Part shown: piece after piece, positions 1-6,890 of the stretch | Position numbering within the stretch: the stretch's first letter is position 1 | Layout of the letters: each line of letters begins with the position of its first letter | NCBI GenBank assembly: GCA_009921385.1 | Contig: RFXY01000017.1 | Location: 1-11,247, forward strand | DNA length: 11,247 nucleotides | Direction: 5' to 3' | DNA from: Pseudomonadota bacterium | GTDB lineage: Bacteria; Pseudomonadota; Alphaproteobacteria; Rickettsiales; UBA1997 | Notes under the pieces: model-generated | What the model saw: only the letters and a program-made list of their open reading frames with translations | What the model was told of the DNA's origin: nothing | Database searches by the model: none | Position numbers and translations under genes: made by a program

Positions 1-1434
1 CAAGGAATGGTTTTTTCTCGAGATAGTTTTGGCAAAATAGAGCAAAGGCCCTACGGCGGGCAATCTTTAAACTATGGCAAAGATGGCTTGGCATACCGCG
101 CTTGTTATGCCCAAGACAAAACTGGCCACTCTTTGCTACACACTTTATTGCAACAAGTAAAAAAACGAAAAATACCCATTTTGGCAGAAATTTTAGTGAT
201 AGATTTACTTATTGCCAACAATCAATGCCATGGCTGTTTGGCAATCGATTTTAACCAAGGCGAACTAGTAATTTTCACAAGCAAAGCCTTGGTTTTAGCT
301 ACAGGCGGTTATAGCCAAATCTATCAAAACAACACTTCATCAAGCATTTGCACAGGAGACGGTGGGGCTCTTGTTTTAAAGGCTGGGTTGCCTTTACAAG
401 ATATGGAATTTGTGCAGTTTCACCCCACCGGCCTTGCCAATTCTGGCATTCTAATCAGCGAGGCGGCTAGGGGCGAAGGGGCTTATTTACTCAACAAGCA
501 CGGTCATCGCTTTATGGCCGATTACCAACCGCAAACTATGGAGCTTGCTTGTCGCGACACCATTTCAATTGCCATGGCTTGCGAAATACAAAAAGGCAAC
601 GGCTGTTTTAGCAACAAACAAAGCGAATTAACTCAAAAGGCAGATTGCTTGCACCTCGATCTTCGCCATTTAAGCAGGCAAACCATTCAACAAAAACTAC
701 CTAGCCTGCTAGAAATCGCTAGCAAATTTGGCAATATCGATGTTTTTAACAGCCCAATTCCTGTGCACCCTTCTGCTCATTACACCATGGGGGGCATTCC
801 TTGCAACACTTTTGGCGAAGTGATAGATGGGCTGTTTAGTGTGGGCGAATCGGCTTGTGTTTCGGTGCACGGCGCTAATAGATTGGGCTGTAATTCTTTA
901 TTGGAACTGGTGGTTTTTGGGCAAATTGTTGGCAAAAAAGCAGGCGAAATCGCAGTTGCAAAAATTGATTTTTCTCAACATAAAAATTTTGCTCATCAAC
1001 TTGCCACAGAAAAAATAAGCGATTTCACAAAACTTTTTGCCAGCAATAAAAATAAAGAACATAATTTAGCCAGCATCAAACAACAAATGCAACTCAACAA
1101 CGAAAAAACCATCGGCATTTTTCGCCATGCCGATTTATTAACCGAGGGCATCAATTGCAATATTTTGCTTTATCAACAACTCAAAAATTATCACCTCAAC
1201 AACAAAAGCTTGCTGTGGAACAACGAGCTTAACGATTATTTTGAAATCGAAAATTTATTGCTAAATTCTTTGGCGGTGACCTATTCTGCCCTGCAACGAA
1301 CAGAGAGTCGCGGTAGCCATTATCGCTTCGATTTTGACAAAACCCAAGAAAATTTTTTACATCACAGCCTAGTTTGCATCAGCACCAAAAACCATCAACC
1401 GCAATTTGCACTTAGCACCAAAAAAGTGAAGTGA
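1..1434 (+). CDS. sdhA: Succinate dehydrogenase flavoprotein subunit, 5' end outside window
   Basis: Flavoprotein subunit of complex II, oxidising succinate to fumarate at the inner membrane in the TCA cycle. The reading frame is open through base 1, so the first Met in view (base 7, in a stretch like QGMVFSR) is internal; about 110-120 residues with the FAD-binding start are missing. Counting from that Met, visible motifs are QRPYGG near 13, TGHSLLHT at 39-46, FHPTG at 138-142, ARGEGA at 154-159 (catalytic-type Arg155), SAHYTMGG at 256-263 (His258), GANRLG at 289-294 (Arg292) and ESRGSHYR at 433-440. The RPYGG and TGHSLLHT blocks and the SLLWN stretch near 401 favour SdhA over L-aspartate oxidase, which shares the other motifs. 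The C-terminus ends about 15 residues earlier than usual. No sdhB follows; the next intact gene lies on the other strand. Confidence 0.93.
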   Translation, partial: QGMVFSRDSFGKIEQRPYGGQSLNYGKDGLAYRACYAQDKTGHSLLHTLLQQVKKRKIPILAEILVIDLLIANNQCHGCLAIDFNQGELVIFTSKALVLATGGYSQIYQNNTSSSICTGDGGALVLKAGLPLQDMEFVQFHPTGLANSGILISEAARGEGAYLLNKHGHRFMADYQPQTMELACRDTISIAMACEIQKGNGCFSNKQSELTQKADCLHLDLRHLSRQTIQQKLPSLLEIASKFGNIDVFNSPIPVHPSAHYTMGGIPCNTFGEVIDGLFSVGESACVSVHGANRLGCNSLLELVVFGQIVGKKAGEIAVAKIDFSQHKNFAHQLATEKISDFTKLFASNKNKEHNLASIKQQMQLNNEKTIGIFRHADLLTEGINCNILLYQQLKNYHLNNKSLLWNNELNDYFEIENLLLNSLAVTYSALQRTESRGSHYRFDFDKTQENFLHHSLVCISTKNHQPQFALSTKKVK

Positions 1435-1439
1435 AATTT

Positions 1440-1824
1440 TTAAATTGGCAATTTTTCAAGAAAACTTTCTTGCCAAATTTTTTGATATGTTTCAGGGGCG
1501 ATATTGCCACCCGATAGCAAAACCAACACTCTTTGTTTTGATTTTTGTTTTTTTTGATTTTTGTTTTTTCAGGCACTTAACCGCACCCGCCATGGCAACC
1601 GCAGAAGTTGGCTCCACTGTAATTTTAAGAAGATGCATCAACCATTGTGTCCAGTAAATTATGTCATGTTCTGGAATTTCAAAAAAACCATCGAGTTGAC
1701 TCAGGTAATAAAAAGTTCTTTCCGACACCGCAGGCGATCTTGCTCCGTCAGCAATAGTTGGAGGCGAATCAGAAAACTTAATGATTTTTTTAGCCACATA
1801 AGATTGTGTCGCATCGTTAATGAC
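1440..1824 (-). pseudogene. C-terminal remnant of a PLP-dependent serine/threonine dehydratase, truncated and frameshifted
   Basis: Reading the minus strand from about 1824, the frame gives NDATQSYVAKKIIKFSD, then PPTIADGAR (the TIADG block of this family) and later ITVEPTSAVAMAGA (the VEPTSA block). In an A-rich stretch (about 1530-1572) this frame loses its homology and ends at a stop at 1492-1494. The adjacent frame then gives VLVLLSGGNIAPETY and ends at a TAA at 1440-1442; LLSGGN is the strand that follows VEPTSA in the family. One extra base, or two lost, in the poly-A region explains the switch. Upstream, the frame meets a stop near 1840-1842 and no N-terminal half (Schiff-base lysine, SFKxRGA) is present. 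About 125 of an expected 310-330 residues remain. It converges on sdhA with the two stops 5 bases apart. It is very unlikely to be functional. Confidence 0.82.
1445..1483 (+). terminator. Possible intrinsic terminator of sdhA
   Basis: Eleven bases after the sdhA stop, TTGGCAA (1445-1451) can pair with TTGCCAA (1471-1477 region). Alternatively CAAGAA and TTCTTG (within 1457-1472) can form a tight hairpin with a four-base loop. A run of six T follows at 1478-1483. The two pairings compete and neither stem is GC-rich. The bases also encode the last residues of the dehydratase pseudogene on the other strand, so the structure may be accidental. Confidence 0.35.
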
Positions 1825-1846
1825 ATTAGATTTTATATGTCATTAA
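1817..1846. repeat. Perfect 10-bp inverted repeat at the pseudogene break
   Basis: TTAATGACAT at 1817-1826 and its exact reverse complement ATGTCATTAA at 1837-1846 flank a 10-base AT-rich spacer. The left arm begins where dehydratase homology stops. Neither side has a T-run typical of a terminator. It may be a scar, a small palindromic element or a protein-binding site. Downstream, 1847-1983 shows no recognisable gene or RNA; it holds only a weak TTTCTT/AAGAAA hairpin at 1925-1940. Confidence 0.6.
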
Positions 1847-1983
1847 AGTAATATTTAAGTAAATTATGTAATGATATTGCTGGTATTGTTATTTTGATGC
1901 AACATGAGACTGTTTAATTTATCTTTTCTTTTATAAGAAAGGGAATTTAGATCGAAGTGTGGTATTTATTTATGGAAATGGTA

Positions 1984-3363
1984 TTAGATCCGCGAATCTA
2001 TTTGTATTTTGCAATGAGAAATGGCATCGATCACTTCTTCGCTATGAGAAATGGTAAGATAAGTGATGTTGTGATGTTGTTGATAGTTCAGCAACAATTC
2101 AAGCAAACTGCACTGCGAGTTGTGGTCGAGTGCCGAAGTTGGCTCGTCTAACAACAAAATTTCGGGCTCCACAATAAAGGCACGCACCAACGAAACTCTT
2201 TGTTTTTGCCCGCCCGACAATTGATGTGGATAAAATTTTTTGATTTCTTTAGGCAATTGTAAGCAATCAAATAAAATATCAAGATTTTTTTGCTTTTCTG
2301 GCATTTTATGTATTTTCAACCCCTCAAGAATACTTGCTTCAACACTAAATCGTGGATTAAGAGTCGAAAACGGATCTTGAAAAACAATTTGCACTTTTTG
2401 ACGTAAAAATTTTTGATGTTGTTGCCAATTGTATTTTTCAAAAAATTCTATTTGTCCAAAAACCTTACCAGAAGAGCCAATTAAATTAGTAATCGCCAGA
2501 GCGAGAGTTGATTTTCCGCTACCGCTAGCTCCTAAAATACCAACATTTTGCTTGTGTTTAACGGTTAAATTAATATTTTGTAAAATAACTTTTTTTGCCA
2601 GTTTCACTCCTACATTTGTTGCTTGAAAAACGGTTTTGGCATCTTCTGCTGGCTTACTTACAAGCACCGGCCAACTTTTTAAATTATTTTGTTGCAAAAC
2701 CACAACCTTGTCGGCAATTTGTTTGACAAGTTGCTGTTGATGAGTGATAAGCAAAATCGAGGTGTGCTTTTTCAGTTTGGCAAACAATTGCCATATTTCG
2801 CCACAAGTTGCCAAATCAAGAGAAGTGGTTGGCTCGTCGGCAATAATAAGTTTTGGTTTGTTAGCCAAAGCAATGGCGATCATCACTCGCTGTTTTTGCC
2901 CGCCCGAAAGTTGATGCGGATAGTTATTGAGCCGATCGGTAAAATTAGGCAGTTCTACCAAATTTAGCAGTTCACTAATTTTTTTCTCAACTTCTGTTTT
3001 TGATAAATTTTCTTGATGAATGGTGATTGCCTCGGCAATTTGTTGTTTGATGGTTTGCAAAGGATTGAGAGCAGAGTTGGGATCTTGAAAAATCATTGCC
3101 AAATCTTTGCCTAGAATTTTGGAAAATTGATTTTTTGCCAATTGCAATAAATTTTGTTGCTCAAATTTTATCTCGCCAAAACAACTAGCATTAGCAGGCA
3201 ACAAGCCCATAATTGCCAAGGCAATGCTTGATTTCCCGCAACCGCTTTCGCCAACCAAAGCCACAATTTCGTTGCATTTAAGTTGCAACGAAAAATCGCT
3301 CACCACTTTTTTTTGCTGTTGTTCTTGGGTAAAAACAATAGTTAAATTGTTGATGCTAAGCAT
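1984..3363 (-). CDS. Two-domain ABC transporter ATPase, peptide/microcin C importer type (YejF-like)
   Basis: Single chain of 459 residues with two fused nucleotide-binding domains, as in YejF or fused DppD-DppF ATPases, which power uptake of oligopeptides or peptide-like compounds at the cytoplasmic face of the inner membrane. Domain 1: Walker A GESGCGKS at 38-45, signature LSGGQKQR from 152, Walker B LIIADEP at 172-178, H-loop THQ near 207-209. Domain 2: Walker A GASGSGKS at 278-285, signature LSGGQKQR from 382, Walker B LLLDEP at 403-408, H-loop SHS near 439-441. The FQDPxSxLNP stretches after each Q-loop are typical of the Opp/Dpp group. It is some 70 residues shorter than usual YejF: the linker after domain 1 lacks the HPYT-type extension, and the chain stops about 15 residues after the second H-loop. 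The permease and binding-protein genes are not in the window, so the substrate is unknown. The gene overlaps the HAD gene by 8 bases. Confidence 0.85.
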   Translation of the reverse strand: MLSINNLTIVFTQEQQQKKVVSDFSLQLKCNEIVALVGESGCGKSSIALAIMGLLPANASCFGEIKFEQQNLLQLAKNQFSKILGKDLAMIFQDPNSALNPLQTIKQQIAEAITIHQENLSKTEVEKKISELLNLVELPNFTDRLNNYPHQLSGGQKQRVMIAIALANKPKLIIADEPTTSLDLATCGEIWQLFAKLKKHTSILLITHQQQLVKQIADKVVVLQQNNLKSWPVLVSKPAEDAKTVFQATNVGVKLAKKVILQNINLTVKHKQNVGILGASGSGKSTLALAITNLIGSSGKVFGQIEFFEKYNWQQHQKFLRQKVQIVFQDPFSTLNPRFSVEASILEGLKIHKMPEKQKNLDILFDCLQLPKEIKKFYPHQLSGGQKQRVSLVRAFIVEPEILLLDEPTSALDHNSQCSLLELLLNYQQHHNITYLTISHSEEVIDAISHCKIQIDSRI

Positions 3364-4078
3364 AACTTTTTAAAATATCTATCAACTCTTGGTGATTAAA
3401 ATAAAGCGGTATCGAACCCTTGTTGTTCTTGCCTTCTTGTAATAGTTTTGAGTTAATTGACTGCGATATTTGATTGTCGCTATGCCCATAAACAATTGGG
3501 GTGCAACCAGCATTATAGGCACATTCTACATCGGCAATGGTATCGCCTACAAACCAAATTTCATCTTGCTTGATATCAAGATCAGAGCCAAGTAAAGCCA
3601 ACTGCAAAGGGGCAGGATCGGGCTTGTCATAATAGGCATCGCCTGCCCCAATGATGGCAAAAAAATAGTCATCAATACCAAGTTTATTTGCTTCTAGGCG
3701 AAGAGTTGCTCCAATTTTGTTGCTTACTAAAAATTGTAAAATTTCTTGTTGCTGAATTTGTTTAATTAAATTCAGAGAATTTGGCAACAAAGTTATCGCA
3801 GAAATATGATTTTTTCTGTAACATTGTTTATAAATTTCGCCCGCTTCTTGCCAGTTGTTGCCAAAAATATCAGGGAAAGATTCTCTCATCGATTTATGCA
3901 CGGTATTTCGCACTTGGTCTAGGCTTAGCTCTGGCTTTTGCATTGCCTGCATTGTTTGATTGATGGCGTTATGAATAACGGGCCAAGTGTCAACCAAGGT
4001 GTTGTCCCAATCAAAAACGATAGCTTTTGGTTTTTTTAAATTTTTTAAAGCCAAAAAATTATGATGAAATTCAGACAT
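3356..4078 (-). CDS. HAD-superfamily hydrolase, phosphoglycolate-phosphatase-like
   Basis: Cytoplasmic phosphatase of 240 residues from the haloacid dehalogenase superfamily. All four motifs are present: DWDNT at 23-27 (nucleophile Asp23, acid/base Asp25), VSNK at 118-121, Lys152 in DKPDP, and GDTIAD at 178-183. The helical insert after motif I (about 30-100) is a C1 cap, as in Gph-type phosphoglycolate phosphatases and related beta-phosphoglucomutases. The superfamily is broad, and the true substrate, which may be a sugar phosphate, 2-phosphoglycolate or a nucleotide, cannot be read from the motifs. An unusually long tail (about 195-240) follows motif IV. The start ATG overlaps the fdxA stop, which fixes it, and the 3' end overlaps the ABC ATPase. 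Confidence 0.85.
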   Translation of the reverse strand: MSEFHHNFLALKNLKKPKAIVFDWDNTLVDTWPVIHNAINQTMQAMQKPELSLDQVRNTVHKSMRESFPDIFGNNWQEAGEIYKQCYRKNHISAITLLPNSLNLIKQIQQQEILQFLVSNKIGATLRLEANKLGIDDYFFAIIGAGDAYYDKPDPAPLQLALLGSDLDIKQDEIWFVGDTIADVECAYNAGCTPIVYGHSDNQISQSINSKLLQEGKNNKGSIPLYFNHQELIDILKSYA

Positions 4079-4442
4079 TGTTAAGATCGATTTTATTGAT
4101 AAGTGTTGTGTTTTTTTTGGCAGGATCGGGGCTAAAATGCTTTGCTAGTTTATTGGCAACTCCATCAAATTCTTTTGCTTCGGGTAAAGCTTCTTTTTTT
4201 TGAGTGATATTTGGCCATTGCTTAGCATATTTTTTGTTTAGCTCAAGCCAATCAACAAATTCGGGAGCCTCGGCAACAATTGCTTCGGCTGGACATTCTG
4301 GCACACAGACTCCGCAGTCTATACAAGCATCGGGGTCGATAACCAGCATATTTTCTCCTTCATAAAAGCAATCAACAGGGCAAACTGCCACACAATCGGT
4401 ATATTTACAACGAATGCAATTATCGGTAACGATGTAAGTCAT
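4071..4442 (-). CDS. fdxA: Seven-iron ferredoxin FdxA, [3Fe-4S][4Fe-4S]
   Basis: Small soluble electron carrier of 123 residues. The cysteine spacing matches Azotobacter ferredoxin I shifted by one: Cys9, Cys17 and Cys50 for the [3Fe-4S] cluster; Cys21, Cys40, Cys43 and Cys46 for the [4Fe-4S] cluster; Cys12 and Cys25 correspond to the unliganded cysteines. The N-terminal stretch [17 protein letters not shown] and the WPNIT block near 76-80 are typical of the alphaproteobacterial FdxA group. The last 12-15 residues (Lys/Asn-rich, ending in NNV) go beyond the usual end. The gene starts inside ccmC (23-base overlap). Its redox partner is not in the window; placement beside ccmC and ispH, whose product is an iron-sulfur enzyme needing electrons, makes a supply role for IspH conceivable but unproven. 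Confidence 0.95.
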   Translation of the reverse strand: MTYIVTDNCIRCKYTDCVAVCPVDCFYEGENMLVIDPDACIDCGVCVPECPAEAIVAEAPEFVDWLELNKKYAKQWPNITQKKEALPEAKEFDGVANKLAKHFSPDPAKKNTTLINKIDLNNV

Positions 4443-5136
4443 GGTTGGTAAGTTTTTTGATAAGAATTAAATTATGCACATTAATTAAGGCAAGCAAAAT
4501 AAAATAGCAAAAATAGGCAGCAAAAGTAAGCAACAAAGGATAAAGCATTTCGTGATGAATTGCCACCCCGCCAGTTCGCAAGATACTTGCTGGTTGATGC
4601 AGAGAGTTCCAGTATTCAACCGAAAACTTGATAATTGGTACATTAATAAAACCAATTATCGCAATTATTGCCGACAATTTTTCGCCATTTTTTTCGTGCC
4701 ATAAGTTGTCATAGATAAGAATATAACCAAGATATAAAAAAAACAAGAACAAAACCGAAGTTAGTCGAGCATCCCAAGCCCACCAAGTTCCCCAAATTGG
4801 CTTGCCCCAAATTGCCCCTGTAAGTAAAGTGATGAGAGTAAAAGAACAGCCAATGCCGGCGATGCTTCGCGAAATAATTGAAAAAAAAGCATTTTTGTAG
4901 ATAAAAGAAAGAATGCTAAACACAAAAATAAGAGTATAAATCAGCAACGAAAGCCAAGCGGCGGGCACATGAATATACATAATTTTTACTGCATTGCTTT
5001 GTTGATAATCTGCTGGCGAATGATAAATAAAAAAACTTGCTAAAGCACAAAAAAGCAAGAATAGCACAGCAAAAATAGGCAAAAATATTTTAAAATTTTT
5101 GTCAAAATTTTGTAATTTTAGTAGATAATTAATCAT
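4420..5136 (-). CDS. ccmC: Heme exporter / heme-handling protein CcmC
   Basis: Integral inner-membrane protein of 238 residues that loads heme onto the chaperone CcmE in cytochrome c maturation system I. About six hydrophobic segments are visible (roughly 18-38, 57-80, 88-108, 124-142, 154-172, 196-225). The tryptophan-rich periplasmic heme-binding motif WGTWWAWD lies at 115-122, followed by RLTS. The two histidines expected to ligate heme are present: His56 in MYIHVPAAW and His180 in SLHQPAS. Length and motif order match CcmC rather than the much larger CcmF, which shares the WWD motif. The other ccm genes are not next to it; scattered ccm genes are common in Rickettsiales-like genomes. The start overlaps the stop of the upstream nucleotidyltransferase gene (ATGATTAA). 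Confidence 0.93.
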   Translation of the reverse strand: MINYLLKLQNFDKNFKIFLPIFAVLFLLFCALASFFIYHSPADYQQSNAVKIMYIHVPAAWLSLLIYTLIFVFSILSFIYKNAFFSIISRSIAGIGCSFTLITLLTGAIWGKPIWGTWWAWDARLTSVLFLFFLYLGYILIYDNLWHEKNGEKLSAIIAIIGFINVPIIKFSVEYWNSLHQPASILRTGGVAIHHEMLYPLLLTFAAYFCYFILLALINVHNLILIKKLTNHDLHRYR

Positions 5137-5866
5137 AAGAAAAATATTTTTGAGCCATTGCTAAATTTTCAACACTACCAACATGATAATATTTACCCAA
5201 TAATTCGGTGCCTTTAATGTTGTGTAATAAACCTTTTTCGCCCACCGCCGACTTATAAAAATCTGACATAGAAAAGCATTTTTTTGGTATATTAAGCAAA
5301 ATTTTTGGATCGATAATTTGCAAACCCACAAAAACATAGTCCATGGCTTGCGAAAAACGATAAAGATTGTGGTTGAGCATATTAAAATCACCACCGCCAA
5401 AACTATTGCCATCGTAACCATAAAAATCGGTCACCTTTTTTAAGCCCAACATTATTTGACAATGATGTTGTTGCCATTTTTTATAGAGATATTCTATATC
5501 TAATAAATTATCGGGATCTCGCCAAATAGTGTCGGCATTAATGGTTAGTAATGGTTGATGAAAATTAATATAATCTTTAGCATAAACCAGCCCTCCGCCA
5601 GTTTCAAGTTTTTCTGGCTCAAATGAGAAAATTATTTTGGGATTATTTATTTTTTGTAAATGATCCGAGATTTGTTCTGCCAAATAATGACCGTTAATGA
5701 TGATTTTTTGCAAATAAGGCAATTTTGCCAAGTTAGTTAAAATATGATCGAGCAGTGTTTTTTCTTTGACTTTCACCAGCGGTTTAGGCATTGTGGCGGT
5801 GATAGGCATCATTCGCTCTCCTCTACCTGCGGAAAAAATAAAAACTTGATGTAATTTATTGGTCAT
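5129..5866 (-). CDS. Sugar-1-phosphate nucleotidyltransferase, probably MurNAc-1-P uridylyltransferase (MurU-like)
   Basis: Cytoplasmic nucleotidyltransferase of 245 residues that would join a sugar 1-phosphate to a nucleotide. Signature motifs are SAGRGERM at 12-19 (nucleotide-binding loop), PKPL at 27-30, ETGGG at 88-92 and NADTIWRD at 110-117, with Asp112 as the metal ligand. The DTIW motif and the GGDFNML block near 156-164 resemble alphaproteobacterial MurU-type enzymes of peptidoglycan recycling. In many relatives the gene sits beside the MurNAc kinase amgK; here it sits between ispH and ccmC, so the assignment rests on sequence alone. A role in making another NDP-sugar is possible. The start lies inside ispH (11-base overlap), with an AAGG-like element about a dozen bases upstream. 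Confidence 0.75.
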   Translation of the reverse strand: MTNKLHQVFIFSAGRGERMMPITATMPKPLVKVKEKTLLDHILTNLAKLPYLQKIIINGHYLAEQISDHLQKINNPKIIFSFEPEKLETGGGLVYAKDYINFHQPLLTINADTIWRDPDNLLDIEYLYKKWQQHHCQIMLGLKKVTDFYGYDGNSFGGGDFNMLNHNLYRFSQAMDYVFVGLQIIDPKILLNIPKKCFSMSDFYKSAVGEKGLLHNIKGTELLGKYYHVGSVENLAMAQKYFSYD

Positions 5867-6800
5867 TGGCTTTTCTTACCTTTTTTGGAAGGGCGAAAAA
5901 CACATTTTCTTTAATGCCCTCCATTTCTGAAACCGTAAGCGAATTGTTGGCGATATTTTGAATTTTTGCCAAGACTTCTTGCACCAAAACTTCTGGTGCC
6001 GAAGCCCCTGCGGTGATGCCAATTTTGGTTATGCCAGAAAACCAAGCAGATTCAATATCGCCAGCACTATTAATCAGATAAGAAGGCAGGCCACATTCTT
6101 GCCCTAAATCTCGTAATCGATTGGAGTTAGAAGAATTTTTTGCCCCCAAAACAATCAAAACCTCCACCATATTAGCCAGTTGCCTCACCGCATCTTGCCT
6201 GTTTTGAGTGGCATAGCAAATATCTTTGGTCGCCAAGCCTTTTTGCAGTTGCGGAAATCTTTGCTCTAAAATTTCGACAATTTTTTTGGTATCATCAACA
6301 CTAAGTGTGGTTTGAGTAACATAAGCTATTTTTTGCGGATTTTTTAACTGCACGGTTTTGGCATCTTCTTCGTCTGAAACCAAAATTACTTCTTTACCAA
6401 CTTTGCCTTTAGTGCCCTCTACTTCTGGATGCCCTTTGTGCCCAATTAAAATTAATTCAAAATCTTCTTCGACATATTTTTTGGCTTCTCGATGAACCTT
6501 GCTAACTAGCGGACAGGTGGCATCGATTACATCGAGATTTCTGTGTTTTGCTTGTTCTTCAACCAAATCAGAAACTCCGTGAGCCGAAAAAATTGTGGTG
6601 GCACCATGTGGTATTTCGGCTATTTCTTGCACAAAAATTGCCCCCTTGGCTTTTAAACTTTCAACCACAAATTTATTATGCACAATTTCGTGCCTCACAT
6701 AAACTGGCTTGCCGTAGAGTTGCAAAGCTTTTTCTACGGCTTGAATTGCTCTTGTCACACCGGCACAAAAACCTCGAGGATTAGCAAGGATGATTTCCAT
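5856..6800 (-). CDS. ispH: 4-hydroxy-3-methylbut-2-enyl diphosphate reductase IspH
   Basis: Last enzyme of the MEP pathway, reducing HMBPP to IPP and DMAPP with a [4Fe-4S] cluster. The 314-residue length is standard. The three cluster cysteines are Cys12 (NPRGFCAGV), Cys96 (DATCPLVSKVH) and Cys195 (DICYATQNRQ). Substrate-pocket residues are present: His41 (EIVHN), His74 (SAHGV), His124 and Glu126 (GHPEVEG), the TQTTLS block at 162-167, and SSNSNRL at 223-229. The C-terminal block ENVFFALPKKVR is intact. It is the first gene of the overlapping operon. The start ATG fits the conserved N-terminus; no Shine-Dalgarno is seen in the A/T-rich leader. Confidence 0.97.
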   Translation of the reverse strand: MEIILANPRGFCAGVTRAIQAVEKALQLYGKPVYVRHEIVHNKFVVESLKAKGAIFVQEIAEIPHGATTIFSAHGVSDLVEEQAKHRNLDVIDATCPLVSKVHREAKKYVEEDFELILIGHKGHPEVEGTKGKVGKEVILVSDEEDAKTVQLKNPQKIAYVTQTTLSVDDTKKIVEILEQRFPQLQKGLATKDICYATQNRQDAVRQLANMVEVLIVLGAKNSSNSNRLRDLGQECGLPSYLINSAGDIESAWFSGITKIGITAGASAPEVLVQEVLAKIQNIANNSLTVSEMEGIKENVFFALPKKVRKANDQ

Positions 6801-6851
6801 TTTATTTTTAATGAATTAAAATTATTGCAAAAGTTTTTTTGTATTAGTTTC

Positions 6852-6880
6852 ACTATACTATCAAAAAACAAGATAATCAA
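6852..6880 (-). promoter_or_regulatory. Candidate sigma70 promoter for the ispH operon
   Basis: On the minus strand, TTGATT (6880-6875, four of six consensus bases) lies 17 bases before TATAGT (6857-6852, five of six), which would give a leader of about 45 bases before ispH. On the plus strand TATACT (6854-6859) overlaps the same bases and could be a -10 box for the glutamine-synthetase-like gene, but it lacks a good -35 at normal spacing. AT-rich intergenic DNA yields such matches by chance. Confidence 0.45.
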
Positions 6881-6890
6881 TATTTTTTTT

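Larger units (their letters stand above)
1984..6800 (-). other. Six-gene operon with overlaps at every junction
   Basis: Transcription order is ispH, MurU-like gene, ccmC, fdxA, HAD phosphatase, ABC ATPase. Consecutive genes overlap by 11, 8, 23, 8 and 8 bases. With no intergenic space, co-transcription from a promoter upstream of ispH is the simplest reading. Purine-rich ribosome-binding sites are weak or absent at most internal starts, which suits translational coupling. No convincing terminator was found after the last gene. Confidence 0.8.

Noticed and set aside
1..1434. L-aspartate oxidase (nadB) instead of sdhA
   Set aside because: Shared motifs fit both, but RPYGG, TGHSLLHT and the SLLWN/EIENLLL stretch before ESRG match SdhA.
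1530..1572. Programmed frameshift in the dehydratase at the A-rich stretch
   Set aside because: The gene also lacks its whole N-terminal half, so no functional product could result.
1492..1797. 101-residue open frame on the minus strand as an intact small gene
   Set aside because: Its content is the middle of a dehydratase and its last residues are out of frame with the family; homology continues in the next frame, so it is part of a pseudogene.
1921..1940. TTTCTT/AAGAAA hairpin as terminator of the ABC operon
   Set aside because: Six AU-rich pairs with no following T-run on the relevant strand; such hairpins are frequent by chance.
2010..2056. Direct repeat ATGAGAAATGG twice near the 3' end of the ABC gene
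   Set aside because: Both copies encode an Ile-Ser-His triplet within the ATPase C-terminus, and two copies are not enough to call an element.
6678..6890. Upstream extension of the glutamine-synthetase-like gene
   Set aside because: It overlaps the start of ispH on the other strand and has no family homology; the divergent promoter region lies between.
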